DNA of 64,000 nucleotides from Neopestalotiopsis rosae (GCA_023078685.1 JALGAS010000007.1:2356001-2420000), one strand, 5' to 3'; shown: positions 45,246 through 57,159, counted from the stretch's first letter. Numbers and translations: made by a program. The notes: generated from the sequence alone by a model not told the origin.

Positions 45246-46025
45246 CTACGTAGCAAGGCCGCCATCGACCATAATAGTCTGCCCGGTGATATAAGACGCC
45301 TTCGATGAGGCCAGGAAGGCAACTGTCTCGGCGATCTCGGAAGCCTCACCCCAGCGTGCGAGCGGCGTTACGGAGGTGGCAGCCTCAAGCAGCGCCCGTG
45401 CCGGGGTTTCCATCAATGGCATCACCATGCCGGCGTTGATAACTCCGGGTCCTACCGCATTAGCGCGGATACCATACCCAGCCTCCTCGATGGCGAGGTG
45501 ACGCATCATCATCTTTACTGCCGCCTTAGGCGTGGACGAGAGTGCATCCTGTGGTACGGTGCGATCCGTTGCCGAGGTAATTAAAGCAACGAACGAACCA
45601 CCCTTTCCCGCGCGCAGCACCGGCACGCCGGCCTGCACGATATTAAAGAAACCGTAAACATCGGTCTCGATAACGCCACGGAACGAGTCCCACTTGAAGG
45701 CGGCCAGCGGGCCGGTATCGAAGACGAGGCCGCCGGCGGATACCACCGTATGCACGCGCTTATAAGTCTTAACGGCATGCTCAAAAACGGCCTCGACCGA
45801 CTTGCGATCGGTAACGTCGCAAGCTACCGCACTCGCACTGCGCCCGAGCTTTCGCACCTCCTCAACTAGGGACTCGGCTTCGGCAGCTCGCGACTTATAG
45901 GTAACAACAATATTAGAGCCGCGCTCCGCAATCAGACCGGCGCTGGCGCGACCTAGGCCGCCGGAGCCGCCGAAGACCACAGCGCAGCCTTCGGGAAAGT
46001 CGGGTGTAGTAACGCCAAAAGTCAT
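45246..46025 (-). CDS. Short-chain dehydrogenase lacking the usual catalytic tyrosine
   Basis: One exon, 259 residues from ATG 46025; a longer frame starts upstream, but it runs through a homopolymer and is not coding. SDR landmarks: GGSGGLGRAS cofactor loop, CDVTDR, SAGG at the NNAG position, ITSATDR with the catalytic Ser, NAVGPGVI, and the C-terminal TGQTIMVDGG typical of FabG-like enzymes. Where YxxxK is expected the sequence reads SSTPK: Lys is kept but Tyr is Ser. It is therefore either catalytically altered or non-catalytic. GC-rich codon choice differs from the neighbours. A 23-base A run on the plus strand (46051-46073) lies in its 5' leader. Confidence 0.88.
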   Translation of the reverse strand: MTFGVTTPDFPEGCAVVFGGSGGLGRASAGLIAERGSNIVVTYKSRAAEAESLVEEVRKLGRSASAVACDVTDRKSVEAVFEHAVKTYKRVHTVVSAGGLVFDTGPLAAFKWDSFRGVIETDVYGFFNIVQAGVPVLRAGKGGSFVALITSATDRTVPQDALSSTPKAAVKMMMRHLAIEEAGYGIRANAVGPGVINAGMVMPLMETPARALLEAATSVTPLARWGEASEIAETVAFLASSKASYITGQTIMVDGGLAT

Positions 46026-46050
46026 TGTAAGTTTATGAAGGGATTTGTTG

Positions 46051-46073
46051 AAAAAAAAAAAAAAAAAAAAAAA
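46051..46073. repeat. 23-base A homopolymer
   Basis: Uninterrupted A run, 26 nt upstream of the SDR start; it reads as poly-T in the leader or promoter of that gene. Confidence 0.9.
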
Positions 46074-48287
46074 GCAGTGTTTCGACAAACGGAAGACTGC
46101 CTATTCTCCTCTATATAAATACTCTCGTCTTTGCAGTGGTGTAGACCTGCGCATCTTCGAACGATGTGTGTTTAGCAGAGAAGGCCAGGACTGGAAGAGG
46201 ATCCTGGACCCTATATGCTGATCTAAAGGTGATTGTCTTGTACAACGCAGGTGGGCAGGCGGGGAAGGTGGAAACTGGAGCCAGTGGAAAAAAGACTAGG
46301 AAGGGTGTACGAAAGGAAGGAAAGGGAGAGGGATCGTATGATGGGCGGCGTGGATCAACTCTGCTGATGGAAGCTACTGAAAAGGTGGTGAGATGGTGAA
46401 GGATGCTGGGAAGCTTACCCAACTCAAGCTGCACCGGCTATCTACTGGTGGGGCTGGCGCCTAAGTGCCACCCTGCAGTAAAGGACGCAGCCTAACGTCC
46501 CTCCATTTGATACGATTCCCCTTCGGGTGTCGTGATAATTACGAATGGAAGTGGTGGATACAGGCTAGCATAAGGATTAAGTGCCCAGGTGGCCCAGAGA
46601 CGTCGCCCTTGATGGTGCTTTGCAACCTCCAGGGCTGGCAGCAAACAGGCCACCATCACCGCTCGTTTGATGGGGACTCAGGCGAAAAGGATCCCAGAGG
46701 CCTCACTCTAATTAGCCCAGGGTCGGTAATTTGCAACCATAGTAGGGGATATCATGTGCCATTACTCTCAAGGCTTGCCCAACCCCTTTGTTTCTTATCG
46801 GCCGAGTTCCTGTCGCTGTTGCCAGCTTTACGTAGGAAGTCGATCGCTCAACAGGGGTTGACAATGCTAATGTAGACTTGACTCGGCTCTGCTGCCAACT
46901 GGGGGTGTGTCAAGTATCATGTAGTTCCAGAGGCGCTAGGGGTATAATCCTGGTTTGTCTTCGCAGACGATAAATACGGGCCCAATTTCTATTGTATGTT
47001 GTTGCAAAGGCCAAAGTTTTCGCTCCCTGTCAAGTATCTGACAAGGCTCCCTTCAACGTGGGGCAAGTCTCTTTTCCAGTCAAAAATTGCACAACTGCAC
47101 ACGCACAAGCCAACTCCAGCGGGGAGCTTCTTCATGCACAACTAAAACTGAAATGTGATCAACTTACACAGTACGGAGAGGAATCCACATCTCCCGCATT
47201 ATAAACGTTAGATCGGTACTAAGCCCCATATTTGGTCCCAGTGATTCACCATGTATTCTCCCATATATCTTGTGCTATTTGATACTGGCTGTTATTGAGG
47301 TTCTTCATGTGGTGCCCACACTAGATGCTGCAAATTTCTATGAGCCGTATCGCGCCATAGAAAAGATATGGGAGGATGCCAGACACACCAAAGCAAGGAA
47401 GTATGGGGCTTGTACCAATCTAACGTTTATTGTGCTGGAGGCACTGTATAGCACATCTCCGCACCCCGGGTTCAACGATCGCCGAGATCCGGGGGCGGAG
47501 TCCACAAACTCTGCGGAGTTGTAACAATAGTTACGCAGCCGACACCGTTGGACCAATAGGCCAAAACATCGGCAGTATCGGCGCATATCGATACGCCTGC
47601 GTGCCCCACTTATACGTCTACAGGCCTGACTTCATTAGGAACTCGGATACGGGAGGTGGGATCAGCGCAGTGATTTTGAAGTGGTACGAAGGTGTTTTAG
47701 GTGGTGAGTGTGTTGGCAGCTGCAGCTTTGGAGATCTACAGCGGTGCACGTCGCAGCCCTCTATCCAATGAGGTACCATATTTTACCACACTAAAAGTCT
47801 CTCCACTTTCTTATTGCACAGCTCGTGAGAACGGGGGAAGAACCCGCTGGAAAACCTTCGAGTCTCAATCCCGAGCACGGCGATGAGGACCACATAGTTT
47901 ATGAAGGGGTAGGAGCCATCAACACATCTGTGGAAAGACCAAGCGGACAAGAATGCCAGGAAAAAAAAGATGGGTGACGGGAGGTGATGTAGGTGAAACA
48001 GAGATAATTGAAGTGAAGTGAAATGAAAGTCGACTACCCAGGCACGTTCGATGCGTGCTGTGTCTCTTCCAGGGGCGCAGTCGCGGATGGCTGTAAGATA
48101 GCACTCACGGTAGCATGTACGATTGCAATAAAGTAGATTAAATATGTATATGCCTGCATGCCTGTCTGGTGCCTGGAACAACCAAACCTAGGCTGAAGCC
48201 GACCCACACCGGCTCCGTTTTCCTCCGACCTCAACCGCAGGAATCTTCTGCCTGCGGTTGTTAGAAATGAACTATGTCTACCTGAGT
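46074..48287. other. 2.2-kb gene-poor stretch
   Basis: No confident gene. A frame at 47270-47524 has a hydrophobic start and balanced composition but no family or splice partners. G/A-rich sequence occurs at about 46260-46330. Confidence 0.4.
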
Positions 48288-49530
48288 TCAGACGGCGGGT
48301 GATGCTTCAACTCTCCAGCCCCTCTTAACTGTGATATGTTTCAGTTCCAAGTCGTCATGGTGGTTACTAACCCTGTCGGACGAATCGAAGGAATCTAGTT
48401 CAGTCATAGTGGTTTTATCACCACCGTACTTGGACTGTCCTATGTCTAGTTGCCGCGTCGAGCCGTCATCGTCTTGGAGTTCCAAGAATCCACCCTTCCG
48501 AGAGTGGTTTTCGCTGTTGTTGTTGCTTCTGCCTCTGACGTGGCCGCTGGCGTAACCGCTGGACTGGCCTTGGGACTTATTTCGAGACACCAATGGGCGG
48601 AGAAGCGGGATACATGCTGCAGTTACTAGCAGACAGGGCTCTAGTGCACTGAACATGAGGGCGATTCCGCCGGAAAATGCGAAGTCGTTCATGTCGATCT
48701 TGATAATCTCCGCAAGTCGGACGGTGCTTACAATGCAAACGCTTTATTCCCCTATTAGCTAGCACGGTTAGAAGACGGAAAGGAAGAGTCGACCACTTAC
48801 GCCAGACCGATACCAAAGGTAGCCATTAATCCGACTTTCTTGTACGTCTGAAGTGATAGACCGTAAAGATATGGCATAGGGAGGAGCATAATAACCAGAT
48901 CTGAGAAGATGTTAAGCCCTCCAGTAACGGCCCACAACATCCTGATGTCACCACAGGTTCCCGCTACCGAAAATCTGTCCCAGTTATACTGAACTGGCGT
49001 ACAGATGGTGAAGGCGCCGATAAAGAGGACAATAGCCCAGAGTATGACAAAGACGGCACAGGCTTGAGAAATTAGGATGAAGCTCCGAATGGAAAAGATC
49101 TTGGAGTATAAGGCGAGGATAGAAAGCTTCGTCAAGCCGAGACTGAGTGACCAGAAGATGACGACGGCGGTCACAAGCTCCAAGAGGATTGTAATAGAGT
49201 CCTCTCCTGCCATCGCAAGGATCTCAGCCGTATGGAATCCCATTCCCCCCACCGCAACGCAGGCGACGGCCAGCCCTTGGTATCCGACCGCGACGAGCTA
49301 AAGATTGCATTAGGCTTCTTGAATCGATTATGTAGGGATACTTGAGCGAATATGAAACTTACACATGCAAAGATGATGAGCCAGTCGCTGAGATCAAGCT
49401 TGCTATCCTTGAGTCTCGACCGTGCTATCATTCGCAGAACAACCGTAGCTATCGGCAGGATTGAGAAAACGACTGCGCCTGCAATGATGGCCTTCTGGCT
49501 ACCACGCTGGATTGGGAAAACATAAACCAT
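48288..49530 (-). CDS. Seven-TM rhodopsin-like (PTH11/SAT4-type) membrane protein
   Basis: Three exons, 49530-49363, 49297-48801 and 48741-48288, with introns of 65 and 59 nt, give 372 residues; both joins are in phase (IIFAC/LVAVGYQG; FGIGLA/VCIVSTVRL). There are seven hydrophobic helices. LGLTKLSILALYSKIF, FTICTPVQYNWD and GGLNIFSDLVIMLLPMPYLYGL are signature stretches of the fungal rhodopsin domain (PF20684) found in PTH11-like receptors. The C-terminal 100 residues are polar, Ser/Asn/Asp-rich and cytoplasmic. Members are proposed G-protein-coupled or nutrient/surface sensors in the plasma membrane, but the ligand is unknown. There is no CFEM domain at the N-terminus. Confidence 0.88.
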
Positions 49531-49980
49531 GGCGGAGCGGATACTTGCTGTCCAGCGCTCTCTAGTCGAGGCTCTCGGGTCGGTCGATGATTCAATCCAA
49601 AGCGGTCGGCAGTCAGGGCAATTACACACTCGTAATATATGATTTTCAGGCCTGCAAGATTGTTGGAAAAATGATAAAAAGTGGTTTTTGATGGAGGTTC
49701 TCGATGAGATTGCTGTTCCCGAAGAGATGGCATATACTATGTACGAAAGAACCAGATCATTTTCGTGGCGCGCCCCACAATCGTATCTTTTAATTTAAGG
49801 AACGAGGTCCTATTCTTTCTTCCCTGGTCCAGGTTATATAGGATCATACCTTGTCAAAACAAGACTCGATCGCGGAGTGGATAGCGTACGTAGTATTACG
49901 ACATATCCCGCCTGGCGGGTTAACGGGTTCGGACCCCCGATCAATAAGATTGGAGGTCCGATGCATTTTCAGATCCTCAG

Positions 49981-49998
49981 GGGGGGGGGGGGGGGGGG
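49981..49998. repeat. 18-base G homopolymer
   Basis: Uninterrupted G run; length may be unreliable in an assembly. Confidence 0.8.
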
Positions 49999-50815
49999 CT
50001 GTCCCGATCAACTAGGGGTCTCTATTGGCATCAGCAGCATATAACGGTAGTATATAGTAAATTCTTCATCGCAACAATAGACATCAAATCTTACGGTAGC
50101 AAGTGTTACGCCTACTCATCACTTAAGTACAATGTTCATGGTACGGCATACACCATTATGTCCCATGGGTCCCCAGTGCCGGAGTCAACTCCCGTTGGCA
50201 AGCGAAAAAATAATGGGTATTCTTACTCCGCTTGCATTGCGAACTTTTACCGGCTTCAAATCCGACTTGGCTGGAATTGATAAAAAATACCCCGAGCTCC
50301 CGGATCCCTGTCCATACCTGGGGTCCGGTCGCATCTATGCACAATTACGGCGCAAACACAGAATATGTTCCCCAACAAACCCAAAACCTCCGAGGAAAAG
50401 GCGTACTGTACACTAGCATTACTTGCACAAAGACCGGTCTCGTAGAATCAGCTTGTCAGGTAATAGAAAATTTGCTCCGCACTCAAGTAAGCACTCGGCG
50501 TGATTGAGTAGATATCAAGCGCTCTTTCAAACAATATTTGTTTCAAACGTATTCTCAAATTATGTGATGATCTCCCCCATTCCGTATTATTTATACTGTT
50601 TGCTAGATATCCACCTCGCAGAACCGCATCTTAACTGCGAATGGACTTACGCATCCCTCTTGAGGACGAAGAAATAGCCGATGCCACACCGATGCATATG
50701 TAGGCTTCCAAGGTCATTGAGTCAGCGCATATCACGTAAGCGGCACGCGAACTGCTTCTTCAAAAATCAAATATGGATAAGCTGCGTCACCTTGATTTCA
50801 GTGACTATTAGTACT

Positions 50816-50893
50816 TGTCAGATGGTGGATCATAGGACCTAAATGGTATACGCCGGGGTGTGCTTGAGCACACGGATCAACACCATGGTGTTC
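50816..50893. repeat. Double-palindrome module, copy 1
   Basis: TGTCAGATGG (50816-50825), GTGTGCTTGAGCACAC (50858-50873; one central mismatch) and AACACCATGGTGTTC (50879-50893), in the same order as copy 2 but with different spacers. It lies about 950 nt upstream of the terpene synthase. Confidence 0.7.
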
Positions 50894-51015
50894 AGATAGA
50901 GATATTGAGCCTTCCGGTGATTAGCTAGGGCCACTCAGAGAAGCATGCACCTCGCAACACAGATCAATATATCACACAATTGATACCTATCCCATGAAGT
51001 GGCACGCACCACGGT

Positions 51016-51048
<33 letters not shown>
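51016..51048. repeat. 33-base G homopolymer
   Basis: Uninterrupted G run, about 790 nt upstream of the terpene synthase ATG. G-quadruplex formation is expected for such a run. Confidence 0.8.
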
Positions 51049-51049
<1 letters not shown>

Positions 51050-51838
51050 TTGTCGCCAAAAATGACTTGCTACGATTAGCCAATCGTACTATAGTATATC
51101 GAGCTAAATTTTCAAAACCACCACATTTACAAAAAAAAGAATATAAAATTTGAACCGGTCGATTTCTAATAATTCTGAGATCGTTGTTCTCTTTTTTTGT
51201 TACTTTTGAATGCTATTCGGCCGTGTAATACTCGGAAGACCAGAAGCTATTCGCAGGCAGCACGATATATAATTGGTGAAAAAGGTGGACTTAGTGGCTT
51301 ATCTGTACACACGCCTACCCTATTTGGGAACCGTGGTGCGTGCCACTTTATGGGATACCAGACCAGATTAAGCTCCAATAGGAAAGCGCTACCTTGATCC
51401 ACAGTACTTATTTATGAATAGAGGATTGCAAGCCGACTACAACACCAATGGATGGGCCCTCGACAGAGATCTTGACTTACACTAGCGCAAACGGTAGACA
51501 AAAGGCGGCCGTTGGCTTGGATTGACTCAGCAATTACATGACTCGCGATATATGGGGTGTATACATAGTAGGAAGTGTTGTATGAGCATGTTTAGCTACA
51601 CTGGCCCCACAACTCCACATACTATATAGGCAGGCAAGCATTTGAAATATATCGAGATATTCTTGCCAAGTAATTCTTAAGTGGGCTTCTTCCTATCTCT
51701 TGGTTTTGTCCGTAATCTTCGGATTTGCCAGCCGACTTTTCATCTAGGCCGACCTATTAAAATGGCATGTCTTTCCTGTAAAGTATAGTTATCATCCTTT
51801 CTTATTTCCTGAAATTCATCTGGGCAAGCCCAATCATA

Positions 51839-52915
51839 ATGGCACCGCAGATCTCCGAGGTACGATATACGTCTTCATATTATACGCGAACCCCTTTAAT
51901 CATGATGCTTATTTTGGCTGACCGCCTATATAAATCGATGCAGGCCGATATTGCATCCATCCGAGAGACTCTATCCCATTTTGTGAGCGGAGTGACAGGT
52001 GGTAGCAAGATAGATGAGAATGCTCTTACGGTGACGAACATTTACAATCTGCGGGCTTCAGTCCTGTCTGAGCTAGACTCAACTAGTCTACGAGAACACC
52101 TGAATCTCCTCGGCTCGAAGGATCAATTGAATCTTGCATGCTATGTGGCGGCCGACTTTGCGAATGCCCAGAGCTCCGACTACCAGGTGGTGCACGCCAT
52201 GTTGAATATCTTCTTCTGGCACGTCGAAGACCTACTGGACCAGGAGCCCGAGGTGCTGCAGAACTTTCAACTCCGTCTGGCAACTGGTGAGCCCTTAGGC
52301 GACCCCGTGCTCGACTGGTATGCACGGGAGCTTACACCGCTCTTATGGAAACACTTTGAGCCCCTCGTTGCCAATATGATTATCGTGGCCTGCTACGACT
52401 TTGTTAACGGAGTTGGGGTTGAGCTCTTGACGCAGGACGCAACGGTGCATACGCAGGCACCTCAGTTCCCCGAGTGGCTACGTATCAAAACGGGGCTGTC
52501 GCCTATGTACGCCCTGCTAGCACTGGCACCGCGCTCGGACGCACGGCTGCTAAAAGAGGCTGGCGGCGGCGGCCTTGACAAGTACGTCCAAACGATTCCA
52601 GACATTGTTGTCTTTACCAATGTTGTCAACGATGTCATCTCCTTTTATAAGGAGTTCTGTGCGGGCGAAAGGGGAAATTATATTGATATGCGCGCCGAAA
52701 AGGACGGCGTCGATGTTATCACTGCCCAGCGTACTCTTGCTGATGAGGGCATCGCCGCCTATCGACGCGTGATCTCCACCCTCGCCGACGAGCCCGAGTA
52801 CTGCGCGAACTTTAAGAACTACGCTCGCGGCATCACCCATTTTCACACGTCTTCGCCGCGGTATCGTCTACGGGAGCTTTTCAAGGACCTTGGACAGGCT
52901 GAACGAGGAACCTGA
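51839..52915 (+). CDS. TRI5-like (trichodiene-synthase-type) terpene synthase
   Basis: Unspliced the frame gives 358 residues. A likely 84-nt intron at 51860-51943 (GTACGA donor, GGCTGAC branch site, TGCAG acceptor) is also in frame and would give 330, removing a hydrophobic insert that the family lacks. Class I terpene synthase features: an acidic metal-binding motif EDLLD at residues 130-134 (unspliced numbering), VLDWYARELTPLLWKHFEPLVANMI as in TRI5-like proteins, the NSE motif NDVISFYKE at 264-272, and a late SPRYR with the conserved RY pair. It should ionise a prenyl diphosphate, most likely farnesyl, and cyclise it; the product cannot be predicted. The coding GC content is higher than the surrounding DNA, and long non-coding flanks isolate the gene. 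Confidence 0.85.
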   Translation: MAPQISEVRYTSSYYTRTPLIMMLILADRLYKSMQADIASIRETLSHFVSGVTGGSKIDENALTVTNIYNLRASVLSELDSTSLREHLNLLGSKDQLNLACYVAADFANAQSSDYQVVHAMLNIFFWHVEDLLDQEPEVLQNFQLRLATGEPLGDPVLDWYARELTPLLWKHFEPLVANMIIVACYDFVNGVGVELLTQDATVHTQAPQFPEWLRIKTGLSPMYALLALAPRSDARLLKEAGGGGLDKYVQTIPDIVVFTNVVNDVISFYKEFCAGERGNYIDMRAEKDGVDVITAQRTLADEGIAAYRRVISTLADEPEYCANFKNYARGITHFHTSSPRYRLRELFKDLGQAERGT

Positions 52916-54612
52916 TTGACTACCCTTTATAAAGCAAAGCTCGTGTTTGCCAGGACTCCAGGATCCTGACTTGGACGAACTTTTTTCGAAAAGAAGGGGA
53001 GGAGGCGGGAGACTTTCAGAATTAGGGTTCTGAGCCTAGTTGCGTCAGAGTCTTTGAACCAAGAAACCATGTCAATTAACCTTATCTGCTCCTATTCTAA
53101 GTCTGACCATGTAGTTACCAACCCAACCAAGCCCCATGCAAGCGCCCGCGATGTGGAGTCATGGGCGCCTGATAGAAACTACGCCTTTTATTTATTTAGT
53201 TACCAACTATGTACAAGTAAGGACAGCGATCTACAGATTAATTCTAGGCTGTAAATAGTTGGCAAAAGAGGTGATGCAAGCAAGCAGCTGAATGATGCTG
53301 GAGGTATGCTGAGATGTGGAGTTATGGGGCCCGTGGCCGATTGGCACACGGGCCATCCACGTGACCAGGCTAAAGGGTAATTGGTCCGGTCCCAGGACCA
53401 CTCCATAGTTAGCCACCTATGCTAATACAACACCTTCTATACAGCCCCATACATCGCGAGTCATATGCCTTGGATGTTTAGTGTGCATTTACGGACCACC
53501 TTTTTAATGATGCCTGTGACAACCTGAAACCAGAATATACCTTGCAAACTCTAATAACCCATCATAAAGAGCGCCTTTGTCGCATGCGGAGAAAAGGCCG
53601 GTGAGGCTGAATTGGGAGGGGCGTTACGCTGCTACATAGTTGTCAGATGGGTAGTGTGCTTAAGCACACCAGAGGGGGTGCAATAGCACAAGATGGAACA
53701 CCATGGTGTTCGCGTAAATGGACCAATGTCCCCGGGGAATACCCGGTACCACCAAAACAGTGCGCAAAGCGTACGCACTAGTTTGAACAGAACATGCATG
53801 AATACATCACCCAATCTTGACCTTGATCAGACCATTCTGCACCCTATCATTTGACAATAGTACACTGGCCAGGAAAGTCAGAGACTGCAGTAACACCCCG
53901 GCTAATGGAACGCAACATTTGTGGGAAATTAACATCGATGATTTGGTTCAAGTTCTTTTATTGAACCACGGATGAAACCCCATTTTTCCCGTATCCGGAC
54001 AGGATATAGCTATAGATTGTCACGAATGGTGCTGTATGTCTGCATGTCACCCAACCGTCTAGTTTAACAATACAGCGGAGGAGGGACTGTAGAGGCGGCT
54101 GGCAGGCTTCCAACTTATCATCAATGACCATGACCCTGGCCTAGAAACTCAGTCAGCACTGCCAGATGTGAGCAAGTGTTAACAGGATTGTAGTCTTGGC
54201 AATAATTCGATAGCACGGATCATAGGGATCATTAAGATTATAAGATCTAAAAAATAAAGGATAATACCTGTTAGTATAATCCAAGCAAGCATTAGTTGTC
54301 ACGTACCCAGTAGACTTGGCTGGTGGGCTGCACCCATGGGCATGTATTCGTATTGAATTGTAAGCTGGGGAACAAAAGGATGAACCAGTTCCCAGCTGCA
54401 AGAAGTGATATCTATCTACGGATGGCCGGATGGCCGGCCGACCATTCGGCCCGGCAATGACCAGTATCAGAACCATGGTCTACCATGACAACTAGTGAAA
54501 ATTCCCATTCAGTGTCATGGTTTATAACTAACTTCAAGTCCTTCAGTGGCAGATCATAGGCAAAGGATATACTATTCAGAGATTGACACGCCATTCTCAT
54601 TTGGGCCATGTA
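52916..54612. other. 1.7-kb gene-poor stretch
   Basis: No gene is supportable. It holds copy 2 of the double-palindrome module and a GC-rich inverted repeat (GGCCCGTG/CACGGGCC) near 53326-53352. Confidence 0.5.
53641..53711. repeat. Double-palindrome module, copy 2
   Basis: TGTCAGATGG (53641-53650), GTGTGCTTAAGCACAC (53654-53669, perfect 16-bp palindrome) and AACACCATGGTGTTC (53697-53711). It lies about 730 nt downstream of the terpene synthase stop. Confidence 0.7.
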
Positions 54613-56039
54613 TCAGGGCGCCGCGGTTGGAATCATCGGCATCTGTTTCGTCCAGGGTATCTTGCCCACCATGTATTCTTTACTCGCAACATAATCCAAC
54701 ACTGGTGATTGAGCAGTGATAAGAGCGAGCTTGGACGCGAGATAATTTTGAAACATTTCTCTTGGAAAAATGTATTGGTCGAAAAGCTTTAGGGACCAGC
54801 TGTTCCACAAGGACGTGGCAGTCACTTGGGAAGAGCGCTGACAGCTGAACTTTGACGCCTCTTGTCTGGTTGCCTGGTAGTTCTTGAACGCGAGAGTGAT
54901 TTCATCCGTAGTTGGTTGTGTCGCTGGACTTTGGCTCTTATACTGCTTCAGTATTTTTTGCAATTCGTTCATAAGCACCACCACGTCAATGATGCCATTG
55001 TTGGCGCCCTGTCCGATGCTCGGGGTGAACTTGTGCGCCGCGTCGCCCACGAGCACAATGCGGTCCCAACTCCAGTGGTCCAGGACGCCTTCCTCCAGGT
55101 CAACGATGCGGTGATCGGTGCTTGCCTCGTGTAGCTGTTTCACTGTGCGGCCGGACACGGTCGGAAGGTGGCCCCACCTGTCGATGAAGGCCAGAGCGTC
55201 GGCCTCGGTGTATCGTGAGCGCTTGCGGGTTGGTTCGTCCAAGAGCTCGTACATTGCTATGAAGCTCTCCTTGACGGAAGAAAACTGCTGAGCCCCGAAG
55301 CGAGGACCATGTGTCTCCATCATATGACCCGGCGTCATGTCGGGCGTTGTCGGAAATCTCAGCCACATGCAGCGAAAGGTTGTGAGGAACGGGCTGGCGT
55401 CATTCACACCATCCTCGACGGTATCCGAGTTGCTTTTACTCTGAAGTGCCAGGCTTCTCATGCAGTCTCGAACTACGCTGTGTGCACCATCTGCGCCAAT
55501 GAGGATACTGCCCTCCACTGTGGTTCCATCGGTGCATTTCACCACCACGCCTGCATCGCTGGTTTGCACCTCACAGACTTTCATGTTTGGCAAGATGCGA
55601 GCTTGATCTTCTGGTGATAGAGTCTCGTACAGGACCTTGGTAAGCTCGTCACGGGCAATCAAGTTTGGATACCGTCCATGGCTAGGTCTGTTGTCAGCAC
55701 ATGCAACGGGCGTCTCTCTGACAAGTTCCAAGATATGCTGACTCACTTCTCTTTTGTCCTCCGCATTGCCACTGATCCCCCGAGATCGTTTTTATTGTGA
55801 TCAATACGCCTCATATACGTCATGTCGCAGCCGACACGCTCCAGTGCGTCAAGCAGCCCGAGTTGACCCAACACGCGTTGACCATTCGCCAACATGAGCA
55901 GGGCAGCGCCGGCCTCCTCCACAACGTGAGGTCTTCTCTCCAGTATCGCAAAGTCGATCTGGGCACGCGAAAGCGCATGCGCTGCAATCAGTCCAACAGG
56001 ACCGCCGCCGACCACTATCACCTTGAATGGCGAGCTCAT
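54613..56039 (-). CDS. FAD-dependent monooxygenase of secondary metabolism
   Basis: Two exons, 56039-55747 and 55687-54613, with a 59-nt intron (GTGAGT to CAACAG), give 455 residues. The N-terminal dinucleotide fold is VIVVGGGPVGLIAAHAL with ILERR closing the ribose-binding strand. RDELTKVLYE and ILIGADGAHSVVRD carry the DG motif, and VLVGDAAHKFTPSIGQGANNGI is the GD motif. These three motifs define group A flavin monooxygenases. Homologues in fungal meroterpenoid and polyketide clusters epoxidise or hydroxylate the scaffold. The hydrophobic C-terminal region suggests membrane association. It is co-oriented with the P450, FSH1 hydrolase and PKS, so it is a good tailoring candidate for that pathway. 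Confidence 0.92.
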
Positions 56040-57159
56040 TGTCGCAAGGATGGTCTGTAGAGCACTGCCTCTCCTCTAGGTGATATGATCACACCTGGTT
56101 AGATAATGTTGCGTGAAGAAGGGTTAAGCTAAGAAGGCCTGATATGGAAATGAGTATTATGCGCATTCGTCCTAGATGTTGTCGACAGCGAACGTGGCGA
56201 CGCGAGCTTCTGAGGGGGAAGGCAGAAGGTCATCCATCAGCTTGTCGATATGAGCCGAGACACATGTTGGCGCCTTCGGCCAAGCTGAATGCGCGCTCCT
56301 TGCGCCCAGCCGAGCCAGCAAGGGGGGACCTAGATAGCATGATCCGATGCACGAGTGTCGTTGTTTCTAATCGTTGTAATAGCGTGCCATTCTTGGCCAT
56401 TCATGTCAGATTTTGGACCAGGACGGCCGCTGGCGTTATGCAACTAGGATTCGCGTCAGGGATCGATTGCACCATGGATGCGCGTGGCACAGCAGCCCCA
56501 GTAAACCCTGCATTGGTAGGTAGGTACCTAGGGACCAACAGCCAAGTAGCATACATACATACCTACACAAGTAACCTCCCTTGTTGGTCTGACATGAACA
56601 AATACCACAATGCAATCCATTGCCGCAAACGTGCCAACGATCGTCGTGATATACAAAGTGCTTTTTTGTCTCTCGTCACCCAATGAGAGTCAAAGATGAA
56701 GTGTAGGCGCTGCTACCAATTATCATCGCAGAAGTATCAAGCACCAATCTTGGGAGGGCGCCAAAGGACGCAAAGCTATTTTAGAACCATGAACCAATGT
56801 GGTCGTGCGTCGCACGACGCAGTATAATTCAGAGGCTATTATGGTTGATGTTGATTGTCAGTTTGCCAATGGTACATTTCTTGGTGTGTAAAAATTGACA
56901 AATTCCTTGCACCATAATGGCCTTTTCGTCGTGGTAAACAAGCAGGGCGGTTTTGACCTTTCTGGCACTAAATTTGATTATAGCTAATAGTATCATTCTG
57001 CCGCATTGAAGCACCTAACCTTAGTACCCACCACAAATCATCTGCTCGGAAATATCAAGCTGCTATGCAGCACCTCTCTTCTGCAGCCTTTATTCCTTTA
57101 TTGGTCAACTCAGGGTTCATCCTTTAGCGCTCCGGTCTCTTCCCCCTTCACACATTGGG
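56040..57159. other. Intergenic stretch between the FAD monooxygenase and P450 genes
   Basis: No supportable gene. A 180-codon plus-strand frame (56144-56686) is Arg/Cys-rich with no domain. A palindromic GGTAGGTAGGTACCTA lies at about 56516-56531. Confidence 0.5.

Larger units (their letters stand above)
49531..51838. other. 2.3-kb gene-poor stretch with G homopolymers and a palindrome module
   Basis: No gene is supportable. It contains an 18-base G run (49981-49998), a 33-base G run (51016-51048) and the first copy of the double-palindrome module (50816-50893). A TATA-like ACTATATAGG near 51620 may belong to the terpene synthase gene. Confidence 0.5.

Noticed and set aside
47270..47524. 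84-codon frame with hydrophobic start
   Set aside because: No family, no exon partners and no promoter signal that I could support.
56144..56686. 180-codon Arg/Cys-rich frame upstream of the FAD monooxygenase
   Set aside because: It lies in the 5' flank of a real gene and has no domain; probably a chance frame in GC-rich sequence.
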